A DNA stretch of 64,000 nucleotides from the NCBI RefSeq assembly GCF_000739615.1, contig NZ_BATP01000007.1, forward strand, positions 62,001-126,000, given 5' to 3'. The stretch comes from Haloferula sp. BvORR071 (GTDB taxonomy: Bacteria > Verrucomicrobiota > Verrucomicrobiia > Verrucomicrobiales > Akkermansiaceae). The translations under genes and the position numbers were made by a program. Shown here in pieces: positions 1-7,700 of this stretch. Position 1 is the stretch's first letter; each line of letters starts with the position of its first letter. Below the pieces are notes generated by a model, which was not told the DNA's origin, made no database searches, and saw nothing but the letters and a program-made list of their open reading frames with translations.

Positions 1-88
1 CCCCCAAGTCCTTGAAGAGACGGACTTTTTCCGTGCAGAGTTGCTGGTTTTGGCGCTAGAAAGGGCGGCAGATTCACGTCTTTCACCC

Positions 89-748
89 ATGCCGCGCGTC
101 ACCATTACTATCGCCGATCGCAGTCCCCAGCCCTACCGCTTCCAGCTTGACCGGATGAAGGTCAACATCGGCCGCGGCAGCGAGAACGACATTGTGATCG
201 ATGACGGCTCGGCTTCGGTGCGCCATGCGGTGATGGAGCGGATCGACGGCGGCTACCAGCTCCGCGATTTGGGCTCCACCAACGGTATCAAGCTGGACGG
301 CGAGCGGCACGAGGTGATCCCGCTGCGGCATGGCCTGACCGTGAAGGTCGGTGATGTGGCCTTCGATTTCACGCTGACCGAAGAGGAGCGCGAGGCGCTC
401 GCCCGCGAAAAACCGCAACAGGAATCGCCGATTGTCCGCGAGGACTTCGGAGGTGCCCCGAAGAAGCCCGCTGTAGCCGGCGGCCCGGCCCGCCCCGCCC
501 CGGCACCGGCGCGCCAGGTGATCTACGAGACCCAGCCGAGCGCCTCGGCGAGCTTCTTCATGACCCTGTTCTTCTTGGCCTTGGCGATCGGTGCCTTTTG
601 GCTGGGCATGGACCTCCGCCACAAGAGCTTGAACCAAGGACGCTCCCTGATGCAAGACATCCAGGGTTCCGCGGCTGGAGTGAAGGTTCCCCCGCCAGCT
701 ACCGGCGGCGAAGAGAAGAAGGAGGAAACGCCTCCGCCCGCCAAGTGA
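89..748 (+). CDS. FHA domain protein with C-terminal membrane anchor
   Basis: The protein has 219 residues. Residues about 20-96 form a forkhead-associated (FHA) domain, with the conserved GRGSEND loop, a following SVRH and a GSTNG motif; these are the phosphothreonine-binding signatures of the family. A Pro/Ala-rich linker leads to one hydrophobic segment (about 155-176), followed by a short charged Pro/Glu/Lys tail. It is therefore probably a cytoplasmic phosphopeptide reader tethered to the inner membrane. An in-frame ATG exists at 41, but homology begins just after the ATG at 89, so I prefer 89. It converges on the prenyltransferase-repeat gene with a gap of about 10 bases. No kinase or partner gene is visible next to it, so its ligand is unknown. 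Confidence 0.85.
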   Translation: MPRVTITIADRSPQPYRFQLDRMKVNIGRGSENDIVIDDGSASVRHAVMERIDGGYQLRDLGSTNGIKLDGERHEVIPLRHGLTVKVGDVAFDFTLTEEEREALAREKPQQESPIVREDFGGAPKKPAVAGGPARPAPAPARQVIYETQPSASASFFMTLFFLALAIGAFWLGMDLRHKSLNQGRSLMQDIQGSAAGVKVPPPATGGEEKKEETPPPAK

Positions 749-758
749 GAGCCTGAGC

Positions 759-1811
759 TTATTCCTCCTCGCCCACCGTCTCGTCCCGCTGGTAAATCGG
801 GAGCTGGCGGTAGGGCACGGTGAAGGCGAGCACCATCATGGCGGTGCCGTAGATGCTGCCGGCCTCGCGGCTATTCCATGAGCCGTCTTCCTGCTGCTTC
901 TTGACGTAGGTATCGTACATCCAGTTCGCGTAGTCGTTCCAGTAGCGGCCACCGATCTGGAAGGTGCCTTGGGCATTGTAGTAGTTGCCGTAGAACTCGA
1001 ACTGGTCTCCGGGCAGGTCCCGGAAGGTCTTCATCACATAGTCGGCGGCAGCGATGGTCTCCGGCGAGCCGTGCTTGCCGCAGAGTTCCAGGCAGAGCAG
1101 GCCCATACCCGTAAGCGAGCGCTGGTGGTTGTCCTGATCCATGTAGCCGAAGTGGCCCTCCTTCTTGTTCTGGTGCCGGGCGAGGTAGGCCACGGCATCG
1201 GCTATCGCCTTGTCCGGCACCGCCGCGCCATTGAGCTTCGCCGAGCGTAGCGCCATGAGGGCCCAGCCGCTGCAGGAGGTATCGCTATCGCGGGACCCGG
1301 GGTGGTAGCGCCAACCGCCTTGATGGCGCTCCTCTTTGTCCATGGCTTGGGCGCGGAGGATCAACTGGAGTGCGCGCGGAAGGGCCTTCGCGATCTTCTC
1401 TTGACGCGTGGGATCGACCATGCCGCTGACTTCGGAAAGGAAGAGCGTCGAGATGTTGTGGGCATACATCGGCCCGCTGCCGGCGTTGCCCTTCTCGAAG
1501 AGGCCGTTCTCAAGCTGGTTATCGAGGACGAAGTCGATGCACTTGTTCAGAGTGACGACATAGGGTCCTTCGGTGGGAAGATGGCCCTTCGAAAGGATCG
1601 CCATTCCTGCGAGCGCTGGGACACCGGTGGAATCGCCGTAACCTTCCGGAAAGGAGCCGTCTTCGCGCTGGACCCGCGAAAGATATTCCAAGGCGCGCTC
1701 AACCGCGGGATCGACGCGGTCCTTCCACTCTGCGAAGACCGGATCGGCGGTCTCCGCAGCAAAGGCGGAAGCACCTGTTAGAAGGAGAATAGCAGCGGCG
1801 AGTGATCTCAT
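759..1811 (-). CDS. Secreted prenyltransferase/squalene-oxidase repeat protein
   Basis: 350 residues with an N-terminal signal peptide (about 1-19, ending SAFAA). The body has the alpha/alpha-barrel repeat pattern of the prenyltransferase/squalene cyclase superfamily: recurrent motifs of the type QxxDGSF/W followed by a small-residue helix (near residues 48, 165-190 and 315-335, including QEDGSW and GGWRYHPG). The length is that of the short bacterial proteins of this fold; full squalene-hopene cyclases are about twice as long, and I see no DXDD cyclase motif. It is the last gene of the MoxR/DUF58/VWA operon: its ATG overlaps the stop of the upstream 1151-residue gene (ATGA at 1808-1811). Such proteins are commonly found at the end of these operons in Planctomycetes/Verrucomicrobia; the role is unknown. 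Confidence 0.85.
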   Translation of the reverse strand: MRSLAAAILLLTGASAFAAETADPVFAEWKDRVDPAVERALEYLSRVQREDGSFPEGYGDSTGVPALAGMAILSKGHLPTEGPYVVTLNKCIDFVLDNQLENGLFEKGNAGSGPMYAHNISTLFLSEVSGMVDPTRQEKIAKALPRALQLILRAQAMDKEERHQGGWRYHPGSRDSDTSCSGWALMALRSAKLNGAAVPDKAIADAVAYLARHQNKKEGHFGYMDQDNHQRSLTGMGLLCLELCGKHGSPETIAAADYVMKTFRDLPGDQFEFYGNYYNAQGTFQIGGRYWNDYANWMYDTYVKKQQEDGSWNSREAGSIYGTAMMVLAFTVPYRQLPIYQRDETVGEEE

Positions 1812-4800
1812 TTCGCGCTCATCGTTTCGAAGTATTTCTTCACCAGCCCGCGGTATTCCTCGGGCACCCCGGCACCGCCGCCGCCGACATCAGACTTCAG
1901 GGTGGCTTGGATCTTTTCCCAATCGGAGGCGCTGATGCCGAGCTTGGCCAGCTCCGGCGGCACGCCCGGATCGGCTTCCGGAGTGCGCTGGTTCTCATCC
2001 GGCTTCTCGCCCGGCTGGCCTTGCGGGTCGCCGGGCATGCCGGGTTGCCCCGGTTTCGGCTGGCCACCTTGCATGCTCTGGCGAGCGGACTGGGCTGCAC
2101 GGGAAAGGGCTTGGGCTGCTTGCGCCGCCTCACTGGCGGACTGGGTGCCCTGTTGCTTCTCGCCGGTCGCCTTCGACGCGGACTGGAAGGCTTGGGAAAG
2201 ATCCTTCGGCGGGATGTTCGCGCGATGTTGTTCGGGCTGCTGGCCTTGGGCTTGCGCAGCATTCTGGGCGAATTCTTCCGCGGCGCGGCCCAGTGCTTCG
2301 GCGCTGCGTTGCAGATTGGCAGCCGATTGCTGGTGTTGACCGGCGGCATCCTGTGGCTTGCCTTGGCCGGCTTGCTCGGCGGCGGACTTGGCCTGTTCCC
2401 CACCCTGCCGTGCGGTTTCCTTGGCCTCGTTCATATGACCCGAGCCTTCGGCCTGAGGCATCTCGGCGATGTCATGAGCCAAGTCGGCAGCGGCATCAGC
2501 CTGCATCTCGCGGAGATCCTGCATCGCTTCGGCGGTCTTGCCTTCGGCAAGTGCTTGCAAGGCTTCGGTGACCTGTTGCTGACGCTCGGCGAGTTCGCCC
2601 AGTTCGGCGGCGCGCTGAGATTCCTGAGCGGGATTGGCTTCGGCTTTCCCTTGCTCGTTCTTTCCCTGCTCGTTCTTTCCCTGCTCGTTCTTTCCCTGCT
2701 CGTTCTTTCCCTGCTCGGAGGGAGCCTGAGCCTCGCCCGCTTGCTGGGCGGCTTCCTTCTGCGATTCCTTGAGCGCTTCGACTGCTTCCTTGGCAGCTTC
2801 GGCGGCGGCCTTGTCTTCTTTCTTGGCCATCGCCTCGGCGGCTTCACGGGTCGCGGCCTCAGCCTTGGGAAGGACGTCGGCGGTCTCGCTCAAGTCCTGC
2901 CGGGCCTCGGCCGTTTCCTTGGCGGTATCCTGGGCAATCTTCGCCTGCTCTTGGGCCAGCTCCTCACGGAGCTTCTGCACCGCCTGCTCCGGCAGGGGCG
3001 CATTCGCCGGAGTTTGCCGTGACTGCTCTTCCATTGCCTTCTGCGCTTCGCTCAGTGCCTTGGCCTGCTCGGCAAGTTCGCGGGCTTCGGTCGCTTGATC
3101 CTTCAGTGCCTCCGCACGCGCTTGCGGCTGCTCCCGGAGTTGCTGGCGGAGCTGCTCCTCCATCTGATGCTGGCGGTCCTGCCAATCCTGCGGCAGCGGC
3201 TTCTCACCGGTATTCGCAGCCACTTGGTTCTCCGCCTGACGGGCGAGTTCTTTCTGCTGTTGGGCCAACTCCTGGAGCCGGGTGACCTCCTCGATCTTCT
3301 GGCGGTCGCGGTCCATCTGCTCGCGGGCCTTCTCCAGTTCCTTCATCGCCGCCTCGGCCGCCTCGCGGGCACTGTCGAGCTTCTCCTCACGACGCTGCTG
3401 GCCGTCTTGCAAAGGCGCGCTCTCCAACTCCTGGCGGGCGGCGGCCGCGCGCTCGGCGGCCTTGCGGACTTCGTCGGCCTTGCTGGCATGCACGCTGTCC
3501 TGCATCTGATCCGCCAGCTTCTCCAAATTCTCCTTGGCCTCGGCCAGACGATCGCGCGCTTCCTCGAAGTGCTTCTTGGCATCCTTGCTGAGCTCTTCGT
3601 TCTTCATCTCGCCGCGATGCCAGTCCATGCGATCCTTCGCCTCGCGGGTCGCCTGCAGAGCTTTCTCGATCGACTCACGGGCGCCGTCGTGCTCGGCGCG
3701 CATTTCCTGGCGCGCCAGCGACTCGGCATTGCGGTCGATGCGCAAGAGCAGCCACTCCGAAGCACCCACACCCGGGCCATCGAGATCCTTGGGGCGGGCA
3801 TCCTCGGCACGGACCCGCACGCGGATCTCACCCGCACCCGGCCAACGTTCGGCCAAAGAACCAATCGACAACTCCTCCGCGCCACGGAAGCGGAAGGGGC
3901 GGCTGCTGCCGGGAAGCTTTTCGGGCAGATCGCTGTTAGTGCTCACCGCCTCTTTGTCGGAGGCCTTCGACTCCACCTTGAGCGAGGCCAGACCGAAGTC
4001 CTCGGTCACTTCATAGCGCAAGCCCAAGACTTCATCCGGCCGCACGCGCAGCTCCTTCGCCAGCGGGCTCAACCAACGGACGACCGGCGCCTGATCCTCT
4101 AACACCCGCACCGGAAAACGCAGTGATTCCACTTCGCGCCCGAGGCGATGCTTCAACCTGACGACGGCTTCACCGCTGCTGTCCTTATCAAGAGCCCATG
4201 CGAAAGTCACCCGGCCGCCACTAGCCGCAGCGTCGATCTTGCCATCCGCGATCTTCTTGCCCTCAAGCTCGACCCATGCGGATTCGACCGCGGTGTTGAG
4301 CTTGCCTTCCAGCTTCACGGTGGTGCCGCGCACCGCCTCGATCCCGCGGCCCAAAGGTTCATCTTGCGGCAGAAGTCCCGAGTATTCCGGGAAGCCTAGG
4401 CGCACCCGCGGCTCCAGCATCATCGGTGAAGGCCAGACCGTGACCGAGAAGGAATCGCTTTCCCCGCGACCGGCTCGCGCGTGATAGCGGAAGGTCTCCC
4501 TAACAGGATTCATGCGGTAGCGCCAGAGCTCGCCCTCATGCTGCATCGGCTGGATGATTTCCTTGCCGTCGGCCATTACCATCACGAGGTCGAGCTGGTC
4601 CGCGGATCCGCTGTAGCTGACCTCGATCTGCAAGGCATCGCCCTCGAGCATTTCAACATCGCCAGGGCGGACAGTGAACTTCACCGCTTCGGCATTGCCC
4701 AGATTGCTGAAGGGGGTGACCGCGCGTGCCACCAGGCGGAAGGCTTCCTTCGGCCAGAGCACGAAAAGCATGAGCAGCATGATGGCCAGCACCGCAGCGG

Positions 4801-5263
4801 GACGAGCCCAGCGTTTGCCCGCTCCCACCGCCTTCATCTCGGCGCGGGCATCCACCTTGTCCACATCCTCACCGGCGGCCTTGGCGAGTTCCTCCATCAA
4901 CCCCGCGGAAGCCCCGGCATCACCACCGGAAATTTCCAGCACCGTGCTCATGCGCTCCTCGATCTCCGGATGGCGGCCTTCGAGCCAACGCGCGATCTGA
5001 ACCAAGCTGATCTTGCGCAGCAAGGGACGAAGGCCGGTCAGCAAAGCCCCCACGATGGCAAACAGCCAGAGGCCGAAGAGCACCCAGCGTGCGGCCATCG
5101 GCAGCGGCGAGAAGAGGTGGTCCGCCGCCATGATTACCAGCAGTCCGCCGAGGGCCACGGTGGCGAGCAGCAAGCCGCCACGCAGCAACTGGGCCCGGCG
5201 AATGCTCGCGCGAACCGTCGCGAGGCGGCGGGTGATGTCCTGTCTAGCTTGTTCCGTGCTCAT
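1808..5263 (-). CDS. DUF4175-like large membrane protein with Gln/Ala/Glu-rich coiled coil
   Basis: 1151 residues. There are two hydrophobic segments near the N-terminus (about 28-46 and 57-76) and a third at about 153-172. A beta-rich region (about 190-500) with Ig-like character precedes a very long Gln/Glu/Ala/Lys-rich coiled coil (about 510-1000) and a Gln/Pro/Gly-rich C-terminal part. The layout matches the DUF4175-type proteins that accompany BatA/VWA genes. A perfect fourfold QGKNE repeat (bases 2652-2711) interrupts the coiled coil. The gene sits 25 bases downstream of the VWA gene and overlaps the next start, so it is translated as part of the operon. It probably spans the cell envelope as a scaffold; no enzymatic motif is visible. 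Confidence 0.8.
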   Translation of the reverse strand: MSTEQARQDITRRLATVRASIRRAQLLRGGLLLATVALGGLLVIMAADHLFSPLPMAARWVLFGLWLFAIVGALLTGLRPLLRKISLVQIARWLEGRHPEIEERMSTVLEISGGDAGASAGLMEELAKAAGEDVDKVDARAEMKAVGAGKRWARPAAVLAIMLLMLFVLWPKEAFRLVARAVTPFSNLGNAEAVKFTVRPGDVEMLEGDALQIEVSYSGSADQLDLVMVMADGKEIIQPMQHEGELWRYRMNPVRETFRYHARAGRGESDSFSVTVWPSPMMLEPRVRLGFPEYSGLLPQDEPLGRGIEAVRGTTVKLEGKLNTAVESAWVELEGKKIADGKIDAAASGGRVTFAWALDKDSSGEAVVRLKHRLGREVESLRFPVRVLEDQAPVVRWLSPLAKELRVRPDEVLGLRYEVTEDFGLASLKVESKASDKEAVSTNSDLPEKLPGSSRPFRFRGAEELSIGSLAERWPGAGEIRVRVRAEDARPKDLDGPGVGASEWLLLRIDRNAESLARQEMRAEHDGARESIEKALQATREAKDRMDWHRGEMKNEELSKDAKKHFEEARDRLAEAKENLEKLADQMQDSVHASKADEVRKAAERAAAARQELESAPLQDGQQRREEKLDSAREAAEAAMKELEKAREQMDRDRQKIEEVTRLQELAQQQKELARQAENQVAANTGEKPLPQDWQDRQHQMEEQLRQQLREQPQARAEALKDQATEARELAEQAKALSEAQKAMEEQSRQTPANAPLPEQAVQKLREELAQEQAKIAQDTAKETAEARQDLSETADVLPKAEAATREAAEAMAKKEDKAAAEAAKEAVEALKESQKEAAQQAGEAQAPSEQGKNEQGKNEQGKNEQGKNEQGKAEANPAQESQRAAELGELAERQQQVTEALQALAEGKTAEAMQDLREMQADAAADLAHDIAEMPQAEGSGHMNEAKETARQGGEQAKSAAEQAGQGKPQDAAGQHQQSAANLQRSAEALGRAAEEFAQNAAQAQGQQPEQHRANIPPKDLSQAFQSASKATGEKQQGTQSASEAAQAAQALSRAAQSARQSMQGGQPKPGQPGMPGDPQGQPGEKPDENQRTPEADPGVPPELAKLGISASDWEKIQATLKSDVGGGGAGVPEEYRGLVKKYFETMSAK
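2652..2711 (-). repeat. Coding minisatellite, 4 x 15 bp (QGKNE)
   Basis: Four perfect tandem copies of a 15-base unit (plus-strand unit tgctcgttctttccc) with a partial fifth. On the minus strand they encode QGKNE repeated inside the coiled coil of the DUF4175-like protein. Because the unit is a multiple of three, copy-number change keeps the frame. Confidence 0.95.
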
Positions 5264-5288
5264 GCGATCGAGTTCCCGGTTGGTTGTT

Positions 5289-7700
5289 TTACGGCAATCC
5301 CCCGCCCCTTCTGATCACCCATTCCGCTGCCACGAGAAAGGCGAAAAGCGCGAGCACCAGCCCGCTATCCCACAGGGAGGTCTCGCGAATCTCCTTTTTC
5401 GCGTTGCTTTCCTTCAAAAAGAGTCCGGTCAGCTCGGCGGTGTTTTCCGGTTTCACCACCTTGCCGCCGGAAAGCTCGGCCACGGTGGAGAGCAGCGGCA
5501 GATTGAGCGTGGTCTCCGCCAACTCTACGGGACCGCGCGAGCCGACGACACGGAAGCCGGCGCTAACAGCGGTGCCGCCGTCTTCATTGATCAGGCGGTC
5601 CGCCTCCTTACCACGCAAGCGTACCTCGTAGCGGCCGGAATGCGGCAGCGCGGGCAGCTCGACTTCGTGCAGGCCATTCGAGCCCTCGACGGCGGTCATC
5701 GCCGTGCTGGAGACCAATTGTCCATCGCGGTAGAGTTCAGCCTTCAGGTCCTCGTCCTTCACCGGATTGAGACCGGTATCGCGGAGACGGGCGGTGACCT
5801 TGATCCGGTCGTCCGCGGTGTAGGTGAGCTGGTCTGTGCCAAGGCGCACGCGGGAACCACCGGCCCGCAAGATCGGACCAGCACCCCAGCGGACGAGATT
5901 GCCCCAGAAGCGGTGGTGATAGAGATCGCCCGCGCCCTCGCGCAGGCGCCAAGTGCGGTCCGTAAGCAGGAGCGCGACCTTGCCCTTGCCAGTCTGGCGG
6001 GTCACGAGCAGGGCTGCGGCAGCCTCTTTCTCGCGGTGCTTGGCGAGCGCATCAAGCGCGGCGTTGAGATCAGCACCGCCGGAGATGGAGGAGTCAGCCT
6101 CCTTGCTGGCGGCGGTGAGCAGCACTTCCGCGCCCTCTTTCAAAGAGCGCACAGGTTGGCGCCACGGCACCTCCGGGAAGCTGGCCCAGACCGCATCATT
6201 CGCAGTCTCACCGGTCGCCTGCTGGGTTACCGGGTGGTTGCGGCCTTCCGCAGTCAGCGAGAAGCGGAAGGGCTCCTCATGCTCGCTGTAGAAATTACGG
6301 TTCCTCTCATAGGTCTCCACCGGCACCAAGTCCTGCCCCGAAGGCGCGGTGATGCCATGCGGCATGAAGCGCGGTCCGGCGATCATCACCAGCATTGCCG
6401 CACGTTCCTTCACGCAATTCGAAATGGTCTGCCAAGTCGCCTCGCTGATCGCCTTGGGATCGACATCACCGATGATAATCACGTCGAACTTGCGCCACTC
6501 CTCCTCATTGGCTGGAAGCTGGGTCGCCTGGGCATCGCCGAAGGGGCGGGTGGCCGAAGCCGGAATCTGCGCGTCTTCCTGTTCCTCGATCCGGTCCGGG
6601 TGCAGCAGCACGTATTGCATGTGCACCGACTTGTCGCGGCCGTAGAAGAGATTCCGCAGGTAGCGGAACTCCCAGCGCGGTTCGTTCTCGACGATCAGGA
6701 CGTTAGTACGGGCATCGGTGATCGAGGTCTCGAACTCCCAGGCATTATTCTCCGCGAAGCGCTCGCCCGCGAGACCGGCGATCTCAATGCGGTAACCGCC
6801 GACGCCGCCTTCCTCCGGCACGGTGGTAAAGCGCACTTCCTCGCGATGATGGTCCTGCGGAATCGGTATGGGGCGTTCCTCGATGACCTTGTCACCGCGC
6901 ATCAGGCGAACCTTCGCTTCCTCGCCCTTGTAGCCATCGAACTTGAGGGAGGCATTCACCCGCATGCGGTCGCCGAGGTGAATCGCCTCCGGGGCTTTCA
7001 CATCGAGAATCGAGGCATCACGCGGCGGCTCCGCACTACCGGTGGCGACGATGCCGACCGGGGCGTCGAGGATGCCGAAGCGGCGCGCGACGTCTTCCAC
7101 ACGGCCGGGACGATTGTGGCGGCCATCGCTGACCATCACCACCCCGGCCAGATCGTCGGGCGGGACTTGCTCGAGCACCGTGTTCATCGCGGCGACGAGG
7201 TCAGTGGCATCGCTCCAGCCTTCTGCTCCCTCTTCGCCTTCACCGCGCACACTACGGGCCGCGCGCACGGTGCGGACCTTCATGGAGTCGCCGAGTTTCT
7301 TGAGGATGCCAGAGTCGGCCAATGCCTTCTCACCGATCTCCAGGCGAGTGGCGGAGGCACCGTCGTCCTTGAGATGCATCGAAGCCGAATCATCGAGTAC
7401 GACCACGACCTCGCGGTTGCGTTGGCGCTCGACCTCACGAACCCAGGTAGGCTCGATCATGATCCAGACAAGGACCGCAAGCGCGACGAGGCGCAGGGCG
7501 ATCATCCAGCGGGCGCGCTTGGGAGTGACGGCGCCGGATTCGTAACGATAGAGGAAGAGGATCAGCTCGGCAGCAAGGGCCGCGATCAGGGCAACCGACC
7601 AGATCGGCCAGTCCGGCGATAGGCGCACGAGCTTACCGAGGCCTTGGAGAAGGCCCCAGAGGGCCAGGAAGATGAGGGGGAAGCGGACGAGGTATTTCAT
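5289..7700 (-). CDS. VWA and glutamine-amidotransferase-like membrane protein
   Basis: 803 residues from the preferred start. Three hydrophobic segments lie near the N-terminus (within residues 1-85). A von Willebrand factor A domain begins with a MIDAS motif DDSAS (about 103-107), followed by Thr and Asp in the expected spacing (TDLVAAMNT; VMVSDGRH). A class I glutamine-amidotransferase-like fold follows (about 330-520, LIVENEPRWEFRYL...VIIIGD), without an obvious catalytic Cys. A final transmembrane helix lies at the C-terminus. The start at 7700 is chosen because its ATG overlaps the stop of the upstream BatA-like gene (ATGA), the usual arrangement in this operon. The family is believed to act with MoxR ATPases in envelope stress or complex maturation; no direct function is known. 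Confidence 0.85.
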   Translation of the reverse strand: MKYLVRFPLIFLALWGLLQGLGKLVRLSPDWPIWSVALIAALAAELILFLYRYESGAVTPKRARWMIALRLVALAVLVWIMIEPTWVREVERQRNREVVVVLDDSASMHLKDDGASATRLEIGEKALADSGILKKLGDSMKVRTVRAARSVRGEGEEGAEGWSDATDLVAAMNTVLEQVPPDDLAGVVMVSDGRHNRPGRVEDVARRFGILDAPVGIVATGSAEPPRDASILDVKAPEAIHLGDRMRVNASLKFDGYKGEEAKVRLMRGDKVIEERPIPIPQDHHREEVRFTTVPEEGGVGGYRIEIAGLAGERFAENNAWEFETSITDARTNVLIVENEPRWEFRYLRNLFYGRDKSVHMQYVLLHPDRIEEQEDAQIPASATRPFGDAQATQLPANEEEWRKFDVIIIGDVDPKAISEATWQTISNCVKERAAMLVMIAGPRFMPHGITAPSGQDLVPVETYERNRNFYSEHEEPFRFSLTAEGRNHPVTQQATGETANDAVWASFPEVPWRQPVRSLKEGAEVLLTAASKEADSSISGGADLNAALDALAKHREKEAAAALLVTRQTGKGKVALLLTDRTWRLREGAGDLYHHRFWGNLVRWGAGPILRAGGSRVRLGTDQLTYTADDRIKVTARLRDTGLNPVKDEDLKAELYRDGQLVSSTAMTAVEGSNGLHEVELPALPHSGRYEVRLRGKEADRLINEDGGTAVSAGFRVVGSRGPVELAETTLNLPLLSTVAELSGGKVVKPENTAELTGLFLKESNAKKEIRETSLWDSGLVLALFAFLVAAEWVIRRGGGLP

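Noticed and set aside
1-88. Gene start or promoter before the FHA gene
   Set aside because: 88 bases with an in-frame ATG at 41, but no Shine-Dalgarno sequence, promoter or conserved residue; nothing can be supported.
5013-7622. Long plus-strand open frame of 869 codons
   Set aside because: It is antisense to the VWA gene and the 5' part of the DUF4175-like gene, whose domain motifs are clear. The Arg/His/Ala-rich composition is that of a shadow frame in GC-rich DNA.
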